A stretch of DNA of 59,128 nt from Chitinophaga pinensis (GTDB lineage: Bacteria > Bacteroidota > Bacteroidia > NS11-12g > UBA9320): contig CAMDGU010000013.1 in NCBI GenBank assembly GCA_945897885.1, positions 1-59,128 on the forward strand, in the 5' to 3' direction. The notes under the pieces are model-generated. The model did not search any database. It saw only the letters and a program-made list of their open reading frames with translations, and was not told the origin of the DNA. Every line of letters starts with the position of its first letter. Within the stretch, counting starts at the first letter, position 1. Position numbers and translations under genes: made by a program. Positions 1 to 7,845 of the stretch are shown in pieces.

Positions 1-719
1 GGCGAATGGATATAACCCTTATCACTTTCATCTTCCAAAAAATTGGTGTGAAACCGCTGCACATTTATTGATTCGTGAATAAAATCAAGTTCCTTAGTGA
101 TACTTTCTTCAAAATTTCGAACCAAACCTACCGGGTCAAAACTTTTTAAAGAAGGGATTCGTTTACTGAAAATTTCAGCAACATAAATCATAACCTTAAT
201 ATCAGATTCAATAATATCCTTTATTCCCGGGCGCTGAATTTTTAAAACTATTTTTTCGCCGGTTTTAAGTGTAGCCCGGTGAACTTGCGCCATGGATGCC
301 GAAGCAAAGGCTTCCTGCTCAAAATATTCAAAAAGCTCAGAGGTTTTTTGCTTTAGTTCTTCCTCCAGCAATTTTTCGGTAATGGTACCGGCTACTGGAG
401 GTACACCATCTTGCAATTTTTCGAGTTCCTTTATTAAATCTGCCGGGAGCAAATCGTTGCGGTTGCTAAGCAGTTGACCAAATTTTACAAATGTGGGGCC
501 CAGTTCTTCGCAAACCAAGCGCATCTTTTCCCATTTCGTTAAATGAATGGACTGTTCTAAGGTTCGTTTGGGTATTAACTTCTTTAAAAAAGAAAATCGC
601 TTTTTTTCCTCCATATAGGCCACCATATCTTCAAAGCCATACTTAAGCATGACCTGCATTATTTGATTATAGCGCATTATATAATGGTATTTACCATCTA
701 GGTAGGAAAGTAAGCCCAT
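1..719 (-). CDS. UbiB/AarF (ABC1) family atypical kinase, C-terminus beyond window
   Basis: This open frame runs from an ATG at 719 to the window edge, so only the first 239 residues are visible (intact relatives are usually 430-560). What is seen: KFGQ at residues 79-82 (the family's KxGQ motif), the Ala-rich nucleotide loop ASASMAQVH at 139-147, the lysine strand VLKIQRPG around K160, and ELDFIHE at 210-216. Known for the family: UbiB/ADCK proteins are atypical kinase/ATPases linked to isoprenoid-lipid and quinone metabolism. Inference: a membrane-associated ATPase of that type. The ATG lies two bases after the stop of the small coiled-coil gene at 722-1096, so the two are probably co-transcribed, with the small gene first. 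Family call is secure; substrate is unknown. Confidence 0.93.
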   Translation of the reverse strand, partial: MGLLSYLDGKYHYIMRYNQIMQVMLKYGFEDMVAYMEEKKRFSFLKKLIPKRTLEQSIHLTKWEKMRLVCEELGPTFVKFGQLLSNRNDLLPADLIKELEKLQDGVPPVAGTITEKLLEEELKQKTSELFEYFEQEAFASASMAQVHRATLKTGEKIVLKIQRPGIKDIIESDIKVMIYVAEIFSKRIPSLKSFDPVGLVRNFEESITKELDFIHESINVQRFHTNFLEDESDKGYIHS

Positions 720-721
720 TC

Positions 722-1096
722 TTATTTTTTATTTTCTAGAGTTTCAAGTTTGCTTTCAAGTATGTCAATTTTATTTTCAAGCAATTCTATTTTGGTTGCC
801 AAATTATTTAAATCTTCCGCATGGGCAATGTTCATTTTTTTGTAAACGGTAACGGCCAATTCCTCCATCTTTTTTTCAAACTCTACCTTGGCCTCATTGG
901 CTTTATGCATCACCTTCTGAACAAGTGTTTCTTCATCAAACTCAACCGTTTCTGAAAAATCATCCATAAAATCATCCAGCTTCATTTTTCCTTTTTTGGC
1001 CATTTCTTCCACATTTTTCATAAACGCTTCATCCTTAGAAATCATGTAAAGATTGGTAGATAAGGTTAACAATTCTACTAATGTTTTTGCTCTCAT
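722..1096 (-). CDS. Phasin-like small coiled-coil protein
   Basis: A 124-residue, acidic and lysine-rich, all-helical protein without signal peptide or membrane segment. The last 35 residues form clear heptads (TKIELLENKIDILESKLETL), a coiled coil probably used for oligomerisation. Length, helical content and C-terminal coiled coil resemble phasin or polyhydroxyalkanoate granule-associated proteins, but no catalytic motif exists to fix the family. It is the first gene of a two-gene unit with the UbiB-like kinase, separated by two bases. In other bacteria small coiled-coil partners stabilise UbiB proteins (UbiJ/UbiK-type accessory factors); a similar role here is inference only. The start is the only ATG near the 5' end of the frame. 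Confidence 0.75.
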   Translation of the reverse strand: MRAKTLVELLTLSTNLYMISKDEAFMKNVEEMAKKGKMKLDDFMDDFSETVEFDEETLVQKVMHKANEAKVEFEKKMEELAVTVYKKMNIAHAEDLNNLATKIELLENKIDILESKLETLENKK

Positions 1097-1176
1097 TTTG
1101 CCGTTAATATTTAAGCAAATATCTGTAAAAAAACGTTTTAACTACATGATACAAATCACCGCATAAATAAAAAAAA

Positions 1177-1190
1177 GTGATCCTTATCAT
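1177..1190. promoter_or_regulatory. Candidate Crp/Fnr-type dyad between the divergent phasin-like and CBS genes
   Basis: GTGAT-CCTT-ATCAT is a 5-N4-5 inverted repeat with one mismatch, the geometry of Crp/Fnr-family operators. It lies 36 bases before the CBS start and 81 bases before the divergent phasin-like start. A REC-Crp/Fnr regulator is encoded 1.2 kb away. A possible -7 box TAGCTTTG (1213-1220) follows, only five bases before the CBS ATG, so that mRNA could be nearly leaderless. Confidence 0.4.
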
Positions 1191-1225
1191 TTTAGGAATC
1201 GATAAACAGAAATAGCTTTGTATCT

Positions 1226-1627
1226 ATGAATATCAATAGTCCTGTTTCAGATATAATGACCAAAAATGTGGTAACCGTAAGTTCATCACAAAAGTTGGTA
1301 GATGTAAAACATATTTTTGAAAAAAAAGAGTTTCATCACCACATTCCGGTGGTTGATAATGAAATACTTACAGGAATAATCAGTTTAATTGATTTTATGT
1401 ATGCCATGAAAAACGCCTCACTGGATGATGATGAAGAAGTGTATACAAAACAGCGGGTAAAAGATATAATGCACGCCAACCCTATTACAAAATCATCGCT
1501 TTCAAGTATAAAAGATGTGGCCGAAGAATTAGCTAAAGGCGAAGTTCACGCCATAGTAATTGCCGATGATGGCATGCTCAAAGGAATTATATCTACAGCC
1601 GATGTAATTCGTTACTTCTTAAAATAA
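1226..1627 (+). CDS. Tandem CBS-domain protein
   Basis: 133 residues made almost entirely of two CBS domains, about residues 7-62 and 74-132. Both begin with the usual pattern: VSDIMTKNVVTVSSSQKL in the first and VKDIMHANPITKSS in the second. Both carry the GIIS strand (TGIISLIDF, KGIISTADV). Known for the family: paired CBS domains form a Bateman module that binds adenine nucleotides or related ligands. No catalytic domain is attached, so a stand-alone energy or redox sensor is likely, but the partner is unknown. It is monocistronic, with a Crp/Fnr-type dyad 36 bases upstream of the start. Confidence 0.9.
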   Translation: MNINSPVSDIMTKNVVTVSSSQKLVDVKHIFEKKEFHHHIPVVDNEILTGIISLIDFMYAMKNASLDDDEEVYTKQRVKDIMHANPITKSSLSSIKDVAEELAKGEVHAIVIADDGMLKGIISTADVIRYFLK

Positions 1628-1637
1628 CTCTTTAAAT

Positions 1638-2053
1638 TTATTTTGATGCAATAGGTTTTGGCGCTTGCTTTACATTCTCAGCAACTGTGCCGGTAAGTGA
1701 ACCTAAAAAAGCTACAATACCATCAATCTCTGCACCTGTAAGGTCTTTATTTAACTGAGCATTACCCATTATGGCAACGGCTTGTAAATGTTTTTTCCGG
1801 TCATACTTAATCTGGTATCAAAATATAGCAGTTTGCCCAACTTAATTTTTTCAGCAGTGGTTTTATTTTTAGCACTTTCAGCAGATAGAGGAAGTGCTTC
1901 AAAAATCCTTTGAGCCCGTGTCATTAAATCCGTATCTTCCTTACTAAAATTAGCTTCTGCTGCCAGTTCGGTTGAATAATTCTTCCTAGGGTTTTGGTTA
2001 CCTAAAACATTTAGCATAATTGCCATTGATACCACTGCTATTATATTTTTCAT
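1638..2053 (-). pseudogene. Di-haem cytochrome c peroxidase remnant with large internal deletion
   Basis: The N-terminal part starts at an ATG at 2053 with signal-like MKNIIAVVSMAIMLNVLG, then shows the peroxidase signature AEKIKLGKLLYFDTRLSMTGKN before stopping at 1769. Reading on in another frame from about 1790, the sequence is the end of the same family (QAVAIMGNAQLNKDLTGAEI and VAFLGSLTG), stopping at 1638. Everything between, including both CXXCH haem sites, is missing. Intact bacterial cytochrome c peroxidases are about 330-360 residues, so roughly 600-700 bases are gone and the junction near 1785-1795 is out of frame. No functional enzyme can be made. A longer upstream reading to 2101 exists but the signal peptide supports 2053. 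Confidence 0.85.
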
Positions 2054-2314
2054 ATTCTGTTCGTTTTTTAAAAAAAAAATCAAACCTCTACAAAAACTCA
2101 TACCTTAACCTACCAAAGCCAAATGATGCCTTATTTCAATTTGGTTATGCGAAGTTAATATTCCTTTGGGCTACACAATGTTGGATTGCGGTTATGAATG
2201 GTACTATTCATTTTGAAAGCGAACTATGAAGGAACAACCTTTTCCGTCGTTTTGAAACACATTAAACTAAAACGTTTCAAACCTAATAAAAGTCATGGTA
2301 ACCCCTAACTTTTA

Positions 2315-2328
2315 ATGACTTGGGTCAT
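2315..2328. promoter_or_regulatory. Crp/Fnr-type palindrome upstream of the REC-Crp/Fnr regulator
   Basis: ATGAC-TTGG-GTCAT is a perfect 5-N4-5 palindrome, 82 bases before the regulator start at 2411. The spacing and TGAC/GTCA half-sites fit Crp/Fnr-family operators (Hcp/Dnr-type variants use TTGAC-N4-GTCAA). Autoregulation is inference. The rest of the 2102-2410 gap shows no gene I can support. Confidence 0.45.
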
Positions 2329-2410
2329 TTCTTAAAATAACTTCTAATATTAATGTTGTACTATAATTAACCTTAACTATTCCTTTGTTATTTTATCCTT
2401 AAAAACACCC

Positions 2411-3472
2411 ATGAAAAAGGCAATATTGATAATTGAAGACAATGCCGATGTGAGAGATAACACGGCTGAAATCCTTGAGTTGGCAGGTTATCAAACTACC
2501 ACCGCCAGCAATGGCAAAGAAGGGTTAGAATCGGTAAAAAAGAAAATTCCCGATTTGGTTTTATGTGATATTATGATGCCCGATTTGGATGGCTATGGGG
2601 TGTTGAGGGCATTTGATAATATACCCGAAATGGCAGGCAAACCTTTTATATTTATGACTGCAAAATCTGAAACATCAGATATTCGCAGAGGAATGGATTT
2701 GGGAGCCGATGATTACCTTACCAAACCCTTTACTGGCAATGATTTAATAAAGATTATTGGAGCCCGGTTAAAAAAAGCAGAACTTATGCAAAAGACTTTT
2801 GAAAATTCCATTCATGGAATAAATGAGTTTATGCATCCTGCCAAGGATGAAATTGGTATCTCTATTTTTCCTGAAAGCAAAACCCGAAAAAAGCTTCGAA
2901 AAAAAGATATGCTTTTTATGGAAGGTGACACTCCCAGCCATTTATACTATTTAGTCGAAGGAAAAATAAAGATTTTCAAATCCAACGAAACAGGGAAAGA
3001 ATTGATAGTTGATATATACAAAGAAGGTGATTTTTTTGGTTTTGAAGAACTAATAGAAGGTTGCAAACACAAGGAGTTTGCCATGGCCATTGAAAATTCA
3101 GAAGTTGCTCTTATTCCTAAGGAAGACTTTTTTAAACTCCTCTATTCTGACCACGATATTGCTTTAATTTTTATTAATCTTTTAGTCAAAAGTTATTCGG
3201 ATACTAAAGAAAAACTAATCCATTTGGCATACAATTCAGCCCGTAAACGGGTAGCCGAAGCCATAATATTTGTTTATGAAAAATACCAAAAAGAAGGGGA
3301 ATCAAAATTAATGTTTAACTTGATGCGTGAAAATATTTCATCGTTATCAGGTACTTCGCCCGAATCGGTAAGTCGTAATATAAGTGATTTCAGAGATCAA
3401 GGGCTTATTGAAACGTATAACGGAAGTCTTAGAATTCTAGATTTGGAAAAGCTTAAAAAAATGAAAAATTAA
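2411..3472 (+). CDS. Response regulator with Crp/Fnr-type cyclic-nucleotide fold and HTH
   Basis: 353 residues with three domains. A receiver domain (about 1-120) has acidic pocket E9-D10, phospho-acceptor D53 in LCDIMMPDLDGY, T83 and K105 (YLTKPF). A cNMP-binding-like beta-roll (about 150-250) contains FMEGDTPSHLYYLVEGKIKI. A C-terminal Crp-type winged helix (about 285-345) has recognition region LSGTSPESVSRNISDF. Known: this REC-Crp/Fnr fusion is common in Bacteroidota, where a sensor kinase controls a Crp-like output. No kinase lies next to it here. The effector is not predictable, since the residues that would bind cAMP are not evident. Monocistronic, with a Crp-type palindrome 82 bases upstream, so it may regulate itself and the nearby CBS and phasin-like genes. 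Confidence 0.92.
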   Translation: MKKAILIIEDNADVRDNTAEILELAGYQTTTASNGKEGLESVKKKIPDLVLCDIMMPDLDGYGVLRAFDNIPEMAGKPFIFMTAKSETSDIRRGMDLGADDYLTKPFTGNDLIKIIGARLKKAELMQKTFENSIHGINEFMHPAKDEIGISIFPESKTRKKLRKKDMLFMEGDTPSHLYYLVEGKIKIFKSNETGKELIVDIYKEGDFFGFEELIEGCKHKEFAMAIENSEVALIPKEDFFKLLYSDHDIALIFINLLVKSYSDTKEKLIHLAYNSARKRVAEAIIFVYEKYQKEGESKLMFNLMRENISSLSGTSPESVSRNISDFRDQGLIETYNGSLRILDLEKLKKMKN

Positions 3473-3534
3473 CACCTCTTTTTATTTGCCCTTTTATTTT
3501 AAATAACCATTAATTTCTATAAAAATATCAAATT

Positions 3535-3947
3535 ATGAAAAAGACACTATTTACAGGAATAATAGCAGGGGCAGCAATGCTCGTTCTGGGTTTGGCCATC
3601 GGACAAGTATTTGCAAAGTTTGCTCCTTCACTAAAAATGGAATATGAAAATCCAAACCTCTTTCGCCCCTGGACTGACCCATTAATGTCACTCTATTTTA
3701 TTCAACCTTTTTTACTGGGTATTTTACTTGCTTGGGTTTGGAACATGACAAAAAGAGTAATAAAGGGTGATTCTCTTCTTCAAAAAGGCTTCTATTTTGG
3801 ATTGGTTTTCTAGACATTTCATTTCCGGGTATGATTATGTCCTACAGCAGTTTTCCATTATCGCTAATTATTGTTTTAAGCTGGAGTGTAACAGGATTAT
3901 TCCAATCCATATGTGTGGGAGTTCTGTTTTCCAAAATGTTGAAATAA
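3535..3947 (+). pseudogene. Small multi-helix membrane protein, frameshifted near residue 90
   Basis: Frame one gives 92 residues with two membrane helices (TGIIAGAAMLVLGLAIGQVF and LYFIQPFLLGILLAWVW), ending at a stop right after GFYFGLVF. The reading then continues in the neighbouring frame as DISFPGMIMSYSSFPLSLII and TGLFQSICVGVLFSKMLK, ending at 3947, with two more hydrophobic helices. Adding one base in the TTTT run near 3807 would give one protein of about 138 residues. This is either a real one-base loss or a sequencing error in the homopolymer. I do not recognise the family. It follows the REC-Crp/Fnr gene by 62 bases and may depend on it. Confidence 0.7.
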
Positions 3948-4047
3948 TTGCAGTCTCTGCTCAAATCCTATTGCTTCTAATTTCTTCATAAGATTAAAAA
4001 CTATCCTTAGTTTTCGTTTTTTCTTTTAACGATTTTTGCAGAGGGAA

Positions 4048-5421
4048 ATGTTTGCCATTATCGATATAGAAACCTGTGGAGGAAAATTTGAGTTTAGAAA
4101 AGGCCGAATTATTGATATCTGCGTGGTTATTCATGATGGCTTAACTGTAGTAGATAAATTTAGCTCACTTATCAATCCTGAATGCAACATTGGGTATTTT
4201 TATACTAAACTATCAGGCATTACCAATGAAATGGTAGCCGATGCACCAAAATTTCATGAAGTAGCCAAAAAAATACTGGAAATGACCGAGGGCAAAGTTT
4301 TTATAGCCCACAATGTGCAGTTTGATTATGGCTTTATAAAAGATGAATTTGCCTCCCTGGGCTATGTTTATAAGCGTGATACCCTTTGCACCGTGCGATT
4401 GAGCAGAAAATTATTACCCGGAAAAGCCTCCTATAGTTTAGGCAATCTTTGCGAATCGCTGGGAATACCAAACGAAGCCCGACACCGTGCTGAAGGGGAT
4501 GCGGTGGCTACCGCCAAATTATTCGACCATTTGCTCCAGGTAAAAAGCAATAATCCGATTTATAAAAACAAGGGCGTGGATGACCTGATGGTGAGGCGGA
4601 TTGATAAAATAAAACAATACATTATTAATAAACTGCCCGAATCCTGCGGCGTATATTACTTTTTGGATAAGGAAGGAAATATTATCTACATTGGCAAAAG
4701 CGTAAATATGTATAACCGCGCCTTAAGTCATTTTAATACAAAAGAAAAGAAAGGCAAAAAAATGCTTAACGATTTATACAATGTAGATTTTTTAGAAACC
4801 GGCAGCGAATTAATAGCCCTACTGCATGAATCGGAAGAACTGAAAAAACATAAACCGCCCTACAACCGAATGCGAAAATCCGATAGTTTTACCCATAGCA
4901 TTGATACCTTTATGGATGAAACCGGGATTTTGAATCTTAAAATTGTGGAAGCCGAAAAGTCAAAAAACACGCTGCTATCGTTTGTCAATTATTCATCAGC
5001 CCGCGAACGGCTCGACCAATGGATAGAAGAACATACCTTATGTTTAAGGTACTGCAACCTTACAAGTTATGACTCGGTATGCGACCACCACCAGCTAAAA
5101 AAATGCAATGGAATATGTGCCAACAAGGAAGAACCGGAAACCTACAACAAGCGGGTTGCTAAAATTTTTAACCAATTTAAGTTTCCTCACGCCAGTTTTA
5201 TGGTGATAGACCGGGGCCGAAATTTTGAAGAACGCTCTATTATACTTGTAGAAAACAGTAAATACAGCGGCTATGGTTACATTGACAACAATAGTCAGTT
5301 TGGCTCTCCTGATGAAATAAGGGACATCATAAAACAAACCCCGTGGTATCCGGATGCCAATGATTTGATACGAAGTTTTATAAAACTGAACAGCGGCAAA
5401 GTTAAAGTAGTGCCATTGTAG
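4048..5421 (+). CDS. DEDDh 3'-5' exonuclease fused to a GIY-YIG (UvrC-like) nuclease
   Basis: 457 residues from the ATG at 4048, chosen because the exonuclease core begins at once (MFAIIDIETCGG). The first 170 residues are a DnaQ-like DEDDh exonuclease: D6 and E8 in DIET, HNVQFDYGF, and HRAEGDAVAT with the catalytic His and last Asp. From about 190 comes a GIY-YIG domain (CGVYYFLDKEGNIIYIGKS with the arginine of NRALSHF). The C-terminal part has a UvrC-like cysteine cluster (CLRYC, SVCDHH, KKCNGICANKE) but not the UvrC RNase H/HhH end. Known: this fusion recurs in Bacteroidota and other phyla and resembles the Cho/UvrC incision module with an added trimming nuclease. Inference: a DNA-repair endo/exonuclease. 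Monocistronic. Confidence 0.9.
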   Translation: MFAIIDIETCGGKFEFRKGRIIDICVVIHDGLTVVDKFSSLINPECNIGYFYTKLSGITNEMVADAPKFHEVAKKILEMTEGKVFIAHNVQFDYGFIKDEFASLGYVYKRDTLCTVRLSRKLLPGKASYSLGNLCESLGIPNEARHRAEGDAVATAKLFDHLLQVKSNNPIYKNKGVDDLMVRRIDKIKQYIINKLPESCGVYYFLDKEGNIIYIGKSVNMYNRALSHFNTKEKKGKKMLNDLYNVDFLETGSELIALLHESEELKKHKPPYNRMRKSDSFTHSIDTFMDETGILNLKIVEAEKSKNTLLSFVNYSSARERLDQWIEEHTLCLRYCNLTSYDSVCDHHQLKKCNGICANKEEPETYNKRVAKIFNQFKFPHASFMVIDRGRNFEERSIILVENSKYSGYGYIDNNSQFGSPDEIRDIIKQTPWYPDANDLIRSFIKLNSGKVKVVPL

Positions 5422-5621
5422 GCCGCTAGTTTTAAAAGCAGAAAGCCTTACTTTTGAAAAAAGAATAAACGCTTTAAAATAGCGCAAAGCCAACCTAAAT
5501 ATGTTGGATATGCTCTAGAATTTAGCGCATATAATACACCTTAGGTAACAGCATAACCGACGATACAGCCGACAAAATAATTGGGTTTGACAGAGACAAT
5601 AAACTAATTAATAAATAGTCA

Positions 5622-6143
5622 ATGAATTCATTCTACATTCAAATTATTGAAAGCCTAATAATATTAGGTTGCTATATCATTTTGTATTTTATATTTAAAA
5701 CAGGTATCAATAATTTTCTCAAAAAAACTCGATTAGAAAGAAGTAGGAGAAAAATGGCAATCAGGGCAATTCAGTTATTTACTACATTGACTGCAATTAT
5801 CCTTCTGACAGGCGTTTGGGGGTTCAAACAAAATGAAATTGCATTATTTGCAAGTTCAATCTTGACCGCTTTAGGTATAGCATTTTTTGCTCAATGGTCA
5901 TTACTTTCAAATATCACTTCGAGCATTTTGATATTCTTTAATCATCCCCTAAAATTAGGAGATTATGTAAAAGTATTACACAAAGACTACCATTATGAAG
6001 GAGAAGTAACAGAAATGAACTACTTTTTTGTTCACATTAAAACAAACGATAACGAAATAATTACAATACCTAATTCTCATTTTTTTGAGAAATCATTTTC
6101 TGTTACTGAAAACAAAGAAAAACCCAAGGAGACTATTAAATGA
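5622..6143 (+). CDS. Small MscS-type mechanosensitive channel
   Basis: 173 residues with hydrophobic helices near 8-28, 48-66 and 75-100, followed by the MscS beta-domain: ALGIAFFAQWSLLSNITSSI is the pore-lining and post-pore segment, then HPLKLGDYVKV and GEVTEMNYFFVHIKTNDNEI, and IPNSHFFEK. It is shorter than E. coli MscS (286) because the C-terminal cage is lacking. Inference: inner-membrane osmotic release channel. Its stop overlaps the start of the downstream DUF2490 gene (ATGA at 6140-6143), so translation is coupled. Confidence 0.88.
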   Translation: MNSFYIQIIESLIILGCYIILYFIFKTGINNFLKKTRLERSRRKMAIRAIQLFTTLTAIILLTGVWGFKQNEIALFASSILTALGIAFFAQWSLLSNITSSILIFFNHPLKLGDYVKVLHKDYHYEGEVTEMNYFFVHIKTNDNEIITIPNSHFFEKSFSVTENKEKPKETIK

Positions 6144-6862
6144 AGATATTATTTCTAATTACAATTGCGTTTTATTTTTCAATTAATACAATATCTGCAC
6201 AGACTTTTGACCTTGGCAGTTGGAATATTGTTAATATTAAATATAACTTTAATCAAAAATGGAGCACATTTGGGGAGGCACAACTGCGTTCATTAAAATT
6301 TTACAACCATTATCATTATTACGAATATAAGGGCGGAATTAACTACAAGGTTCATAAAAATGTAAAGCTGACTTTAGGTGCGGGCAGTTACCAAACTTAC
6401 AAAGAAGGCGGAGATTTTGTTTTGCCAAAAAATAATGATGAATTTAGAATTTGGCCTCAGGTTATTCTTTTTCAATCAATCGGGAAACTAAAAATAGAAC
6501 AACGTTATCGTTCAGAATTTAGATTTACAAGTAATGGCTACCGCAACCGTTTTCGTTACAGACTTGGTGTTTCCTATCCTTTTGGAAAAGAACGAAATGA
6601 ATACAAACCCTTTCAAGTTAGTGCAAGTAATGAAATATTTTTTACGGACAAAGAACCTTATTTTGAACGAAACAGAATGTTATTTGCATTTAACTACAAA
6701 CCATCAAAAGCAACAACTATGCAAATAGGTTATTTACATCAGTTTGACTATAAGATAAATGATGAAACTGGTAAAGATTTTCTTCAATTTGGCATTTATA
6801 TTGAGTTGCATAAAAAATCATCGAAAAGTACATCAAACGAAAATGAACTAAAAGACAATTAG
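6140..6862 (+). CDS. DUF2490 outer-membrane beta-barrel protein
   Basis: 240 residues with signal peptide (MKILFLITIAFYFSINTISA before QTFDLG) and alternating beta strands rich in aromatic residues, such as FGEAQLRSLKFYNHYHYYEY, RFRYRLGVSYPFG and MQIGYLHQFDYKI. This matches the DUF2490 family, predicted outer-membrane barrels common in Bacteroidota with no firm function. The C-terminus loses the final barrel pattern in a polar tail (KSSKSTSNENELKDN). Start overlaps the MscS stop by four bases; the pair may act together in envelope stress, which is inference. Confidence 0.85.
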   Translation: MKILFLITIAFYFSINTISAQTFDLGSWNIVNIKYNFNQKWSTFGEAQLRSLKFYNHYHYYEYKGGINYKVHKNVKLTLGAGSYQTYKEGGDFVLPKNNDEFRIWPQVILFQSIGKLKIEQRYRSEFRFTSNGYRNRFRYRLGVSYPFGKERNEYKPFQVSASNEIFFTDKEPYFERNRMLFAFNYKPSKATTMQIGYLHQFDYKINDETGKDFLQFGIYIELHKKSSKSTSNENELKDN

Positions 6863-6913
6863 AACTAAGATTAGTTTTTAGTTAAAATTATAGATGATTT
6901 AATATCATCTTAT

Positions 6914-7495
6914 TTATCTAATTACAATAGATTGATAAAAAAGAAATACCAATACCGATAAAATAACTCCAATTAAAAAGATGCTATAGGAATAGGTTAA
7001 TAAGAGGTATTTTCTTTTGAGAACTTTTCCTTGTCCATAAAAATCCGCAAGAATGCTGCGATAAAGGTATTCATCATCTTTTAAAATGGTAAGCATAGAA
7101 TCTTCAAAATCCTAAAGTGATAAACTTGTAAAATTACCAAAAAAGAAAAGCGTTGATTTTTTATTATCTAAATCATTTTGCGTTACTATTCCTTTCACAA
7201 AATTGGGACGTGTAGCCAAAACTGCAAAAACGATAGTTAAAAGTGAAGTTAGCAAGAACATAATAATAGGAACAAACAAATTTTGCCAATACTCCATATT
7301 TCTTGCTGATGAACCGATAACAAGTGAAAGAACAACTGTATTAATAGAAATCATAATATTAGCCTTATTATCTGCTAAAATATTTTGTTGATTGAGATTG
7401 TTAGACAAAACTCTGAAAAAGGCACTAATACCAGTGTCATGGAATTCTTGTAATGGAATTTTTGAAAAATCTTCGTAATGGTTGTGCTTTGGCAT
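6914..7495 (-). pseudogene. Pycsar-effector-like (PycTM, DUF5706) membrane protein with in-frame amber stop
   Basis: Reading from the ATG at 7495, the frame is interrupted by a single TAG at 7112-7114 and otherwise runs to 6914, 193 codons in all. Family features: the conserved start of the first helix, QQNILADNKANIMISINTVV; a second helix VPIIMFLLTSLLTIVFAVLA followed by TRPNF; and a third after the stop, SIFLIGVILSVLVFLFY. Known: DUF5706 proteins are the membrane effectors of Pycsar anti-phage systems, though many are found outside complete systems. The stop replaces a residue in the context LSL-stop-DFEDSM, so a GAG or CAG to TAG change is plausible. No nucleotide cyclase is adjacent. It is a decayed or orphan effector; the first 127 residues could still be made. 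Confidence 0.7.
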
Positions 7496-7845
7496 TGAGT
7501 AATACTTTTTAAAACCTTCAATAATAATTACAAAAGGCTTTTAAACATAGTAAAAACCTAGAGTTAACAATTTCATAACTTTGCCAAAAATGCTCTCATC
7601 TTGGTTTCAGATAAAAATTAAAATTATTTTATATATAACTGACAAAGTCAGCTTCTCACCCCGCCCTTGTCACTTCCCCCAACTACCTTTCCAGCCAATC
7701 TTGCCCAAGTGAGTTTGCCAAGTGTTTGGCTGCCGTGGCGGTTTTCTAAACTAAACTAAACTTTTTTCTTGCCCTTACCCAAACAACCAAAAACCCAATA
7801 CTTTTGAGGTTTAGTTAACTAACCCACCTCACAATTTATTTGTTT
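7496..7845. other. 350-base divergent gap with C-rich stretch
   Basis: Separates the PycTM-like gene (minus) from the unknown gene at 7846 (plus). Between about 7650 and 7800 the plus strand is markedly rich in C (CTCACCCCGCCCTTGTCAC, CACTTCCCCCAACTACC) against the AT-rich surroundings. It holds a small inverted repeat GCCAAGTGTTTGGC and a tandem AAACTA run. No open frame or RNA family is recognised. Confidence 0.4.

Noticed and set aside
5095-5493. 132-codon minus frame over the exonuclease-GIY-YIG gene
   Set aside because: Shadow of a well-supported coding region on the other strand.
7112-7114. Possibility of amber recoding in this organism
   Set aside because: TAG ends normal genes in the window (for example at 57401-57403), so a recoded TAG is unlikely; a mutation or sequence error is simpler.
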